Origin: Mycteria americana | Lineage: Eukaryota; Chordata; Aves; Ciconiiformes; Ciconiidae | Length of the DNA stretch: 64,000 nt | Direction: 5' to 3' | Assembly (NCBI RefSeq): GCF_035582795.1 | Contig: NC_134365.1 | Coordinates: forward strand, 139,961,077 to 140,025,076 | Shown: one piece after another, positions 62,501-64,000 of the stretch | Layout of the letters: each line of letters begins with the position of its first letter | How positions within the stretch are numbered: position 1 is the first letter of the stretch | Notes under the pieces: generated by a model | Seen by the model: only the letters and a program-made list of their open reading frames with translations | Told to the model about the DNA's origin: nothing | The model's database searches: none | Translations under genes and position numbers: made by a program

Positions 62501-64000
62501 ACGTGTGATGCGATGTGATACCTGTCATGAGATCAGCCCCTGGTTCGAAGATGACCTCAGCCTAAGGCAGATAGCTAAGGCATCTGCCAGTGGTATCTGC
62601 TTAAGCTACAAAAATTAGCCACACTTTGGGATTTCAAAGGCTTCAGAATATGGGAGGGTTTCGATCTGGTTTTAGTTTTGGCCTGGCTTAATTACAATGC
62701 TCTGTTAGCACAGTCTGCTGCTGGCTTCTTTTTCCTTGTAGCAAATCTGCATGCACTCCTAATTCTCTTGACAATGATCCCGTTCCCAAAGCCACACCCA
62801 TGATAAGGCTTGTAACTGAAGGAAAAAAAATAAAAGCTGCTCAGAAAGCTGTGTCTCAGACCTTTTCAGACCTGCAGTTTGATTCCTGAGATACGTTTCT
62901 CTACGTTGTCTTTCTAAAGGTGTACACCTGCCAGGCCGAGTGGTCATGGAGATGGTCATGGAGGCCAGGAGGTTTCACATCACAGGTGGAGCCACATTAC
63001 CTCATCTTTCCAGATAATCATTCACCTGCTTGTACACGTGCTTCTGGCTACAGACTCACAGCATGAGACACGCTGAAGTCACAAAAAAAGGCTGTAGGTT
63101 GCTGTGGGAATAGTTAACGTCGGAAAAACCAGTCAGCAGCTGTCTGCGGCATTTCGTACGGGTTCAGCAGTCTCTGCTTCTCTGAGACTTGATGCAGCCC
63201 CGGCGCTCCGCATCAGAAGATTGTAAGTGAGATTGCAGAGGGGATGAGTTGTTGTTTTGGTTGGGGTTTTTTCCGTCCTATATCTGCTCCTATATCTGGT
63301 AATGAGGCCACAGTACCTACTGGGAATCTTACATGCTAGAGCATACAGTAGGAACGGAGCAGGAACTATCATGGCCCTGTGATGACAGGAGGACTAGTTA
63401 TGTCAGTCAAGTTAACGCAAAGATATTTTTTTCTCTCCGCACAGGCTGTGCTACAACAGCACAGAACTGGGCGGAGTTCGGCGTTTGCTCAGGCCAGCCT
63501 TAGGCAGTGGTTTTATGACACTGTGCGCGCTGAACGTGCATTTTTGCGGGGACCGGTGGAGTTTGGGAGCAGACTTGAGAGCAGCAGCAACGTAGCGCAT
63601 TTCTCGTGGGGAGAGAGGCCGCAGCTAATTGACTCTGAGGCATGTGAAACACAAAGGCCTGCTCTCGGAGGAAGGGGAATTACAGCTTGCCTAACAGAAG
63701 TCGCAACGATTGAGCAAAAGCAACGGGTTTGAAAGAGAGTTTCTAGTTTCATTTCTTGAGCACAGAGAGCCAGAGACGTGAGGGCTGGAAAGTGGAAGGG
63801 GAAAAATTAAGCCAGTTTAGGTCGTATTACAGGCATAAGGGACGCACTGAAAAAGGAGATTATTGAATGACGGCGATACCGAGTGACACAAAAATTGGCT
63901 GCAAAGTTGAGTATCATTTGCTTCCTCTGTCCTCCTTACTCCCACAGTGTATTGCCTTACCTTTGAGATTTCTATGAGGCCAAGAGTTTTTCCACCTTTT
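53532..64000. other. Non-coding DNA, right edge
   Basis: No exon of ARHGAP6, the neighbour expected on this side in mammals, was recognised. Possible lead: an acceptor-like TTTTTTTCTCTCCGCACAG ending at 63444, followed by a GC-richer open stretch to 63732. The rest is AT-rich unique DNA with short random open frames. Confidence 0.5.

Overview
The window is vertebrate nuclear DNA, almost certainly from a bird. The grounds are a CR1 LINE with the usual avian 3' end (tandem ATTCTATG-like octamers), three copies of an avian-type endogenous-retrovirus LTR family, an intron-rich gene, CpG-island promoters and AT-rich non-coding DNA. No bacterial-style gene, operon, CRISPR array, tRNA or rRNA was seen.

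One protein-coding gene can be reconstructed completely: MSL3, the chromo-barrel/MRG subunit of the MSL histone H4K16 acetyltransferase complex. It lies on the minus strand, with its start codon at 42172 and its stop at 19746. Thirteen coding exons with GT-AG junctions and compatible phases join into 1,572 nt (523 codons plus stop), close to the mammalian length. The start codon sits in a strong CpG island (about 41.4-42.65 kb). The last intron is 11.9 kb, about half of the gene, and contains a dead 5'-truncated CR1 in antisense orientation.

Layout. 1-18.9 kb: non-coding DNA downstream of MSL3, with one solo LTR (4445-5029), one CR1 tail (about 5386-5625) and several simple repeats. 18.9-42.2 kb: MSL3. 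42.2-45.1 kb: non-coding upstream DNA. 45.1-45.65 kb: a second CpG-rich island with a near-perfect ZNF143 site and a YY1-like site, but no recognisable coding exon. 45837-47540: a short minus-strand LTR element carrying a 49-bp minisatellite in place of retroviral genes. 52950-53531: another minus-strand solo LTR. The rest up to 64 kb is non-coding, with one suggestive but unproven exon-like block near the right edge. In mammals MSL3 lies between ARHGAP6 and FRMPD4; I recognised no exon of either here.

I found no convincing undescribed system. The best leads are a four-codon uORF whose stop overlaps the MSL3 start codon (ATGA), the orphan ZNF143 CpG island 3 kb upstream of MSL3, and the minisatellite-bearing, non-coding ERV derivative.
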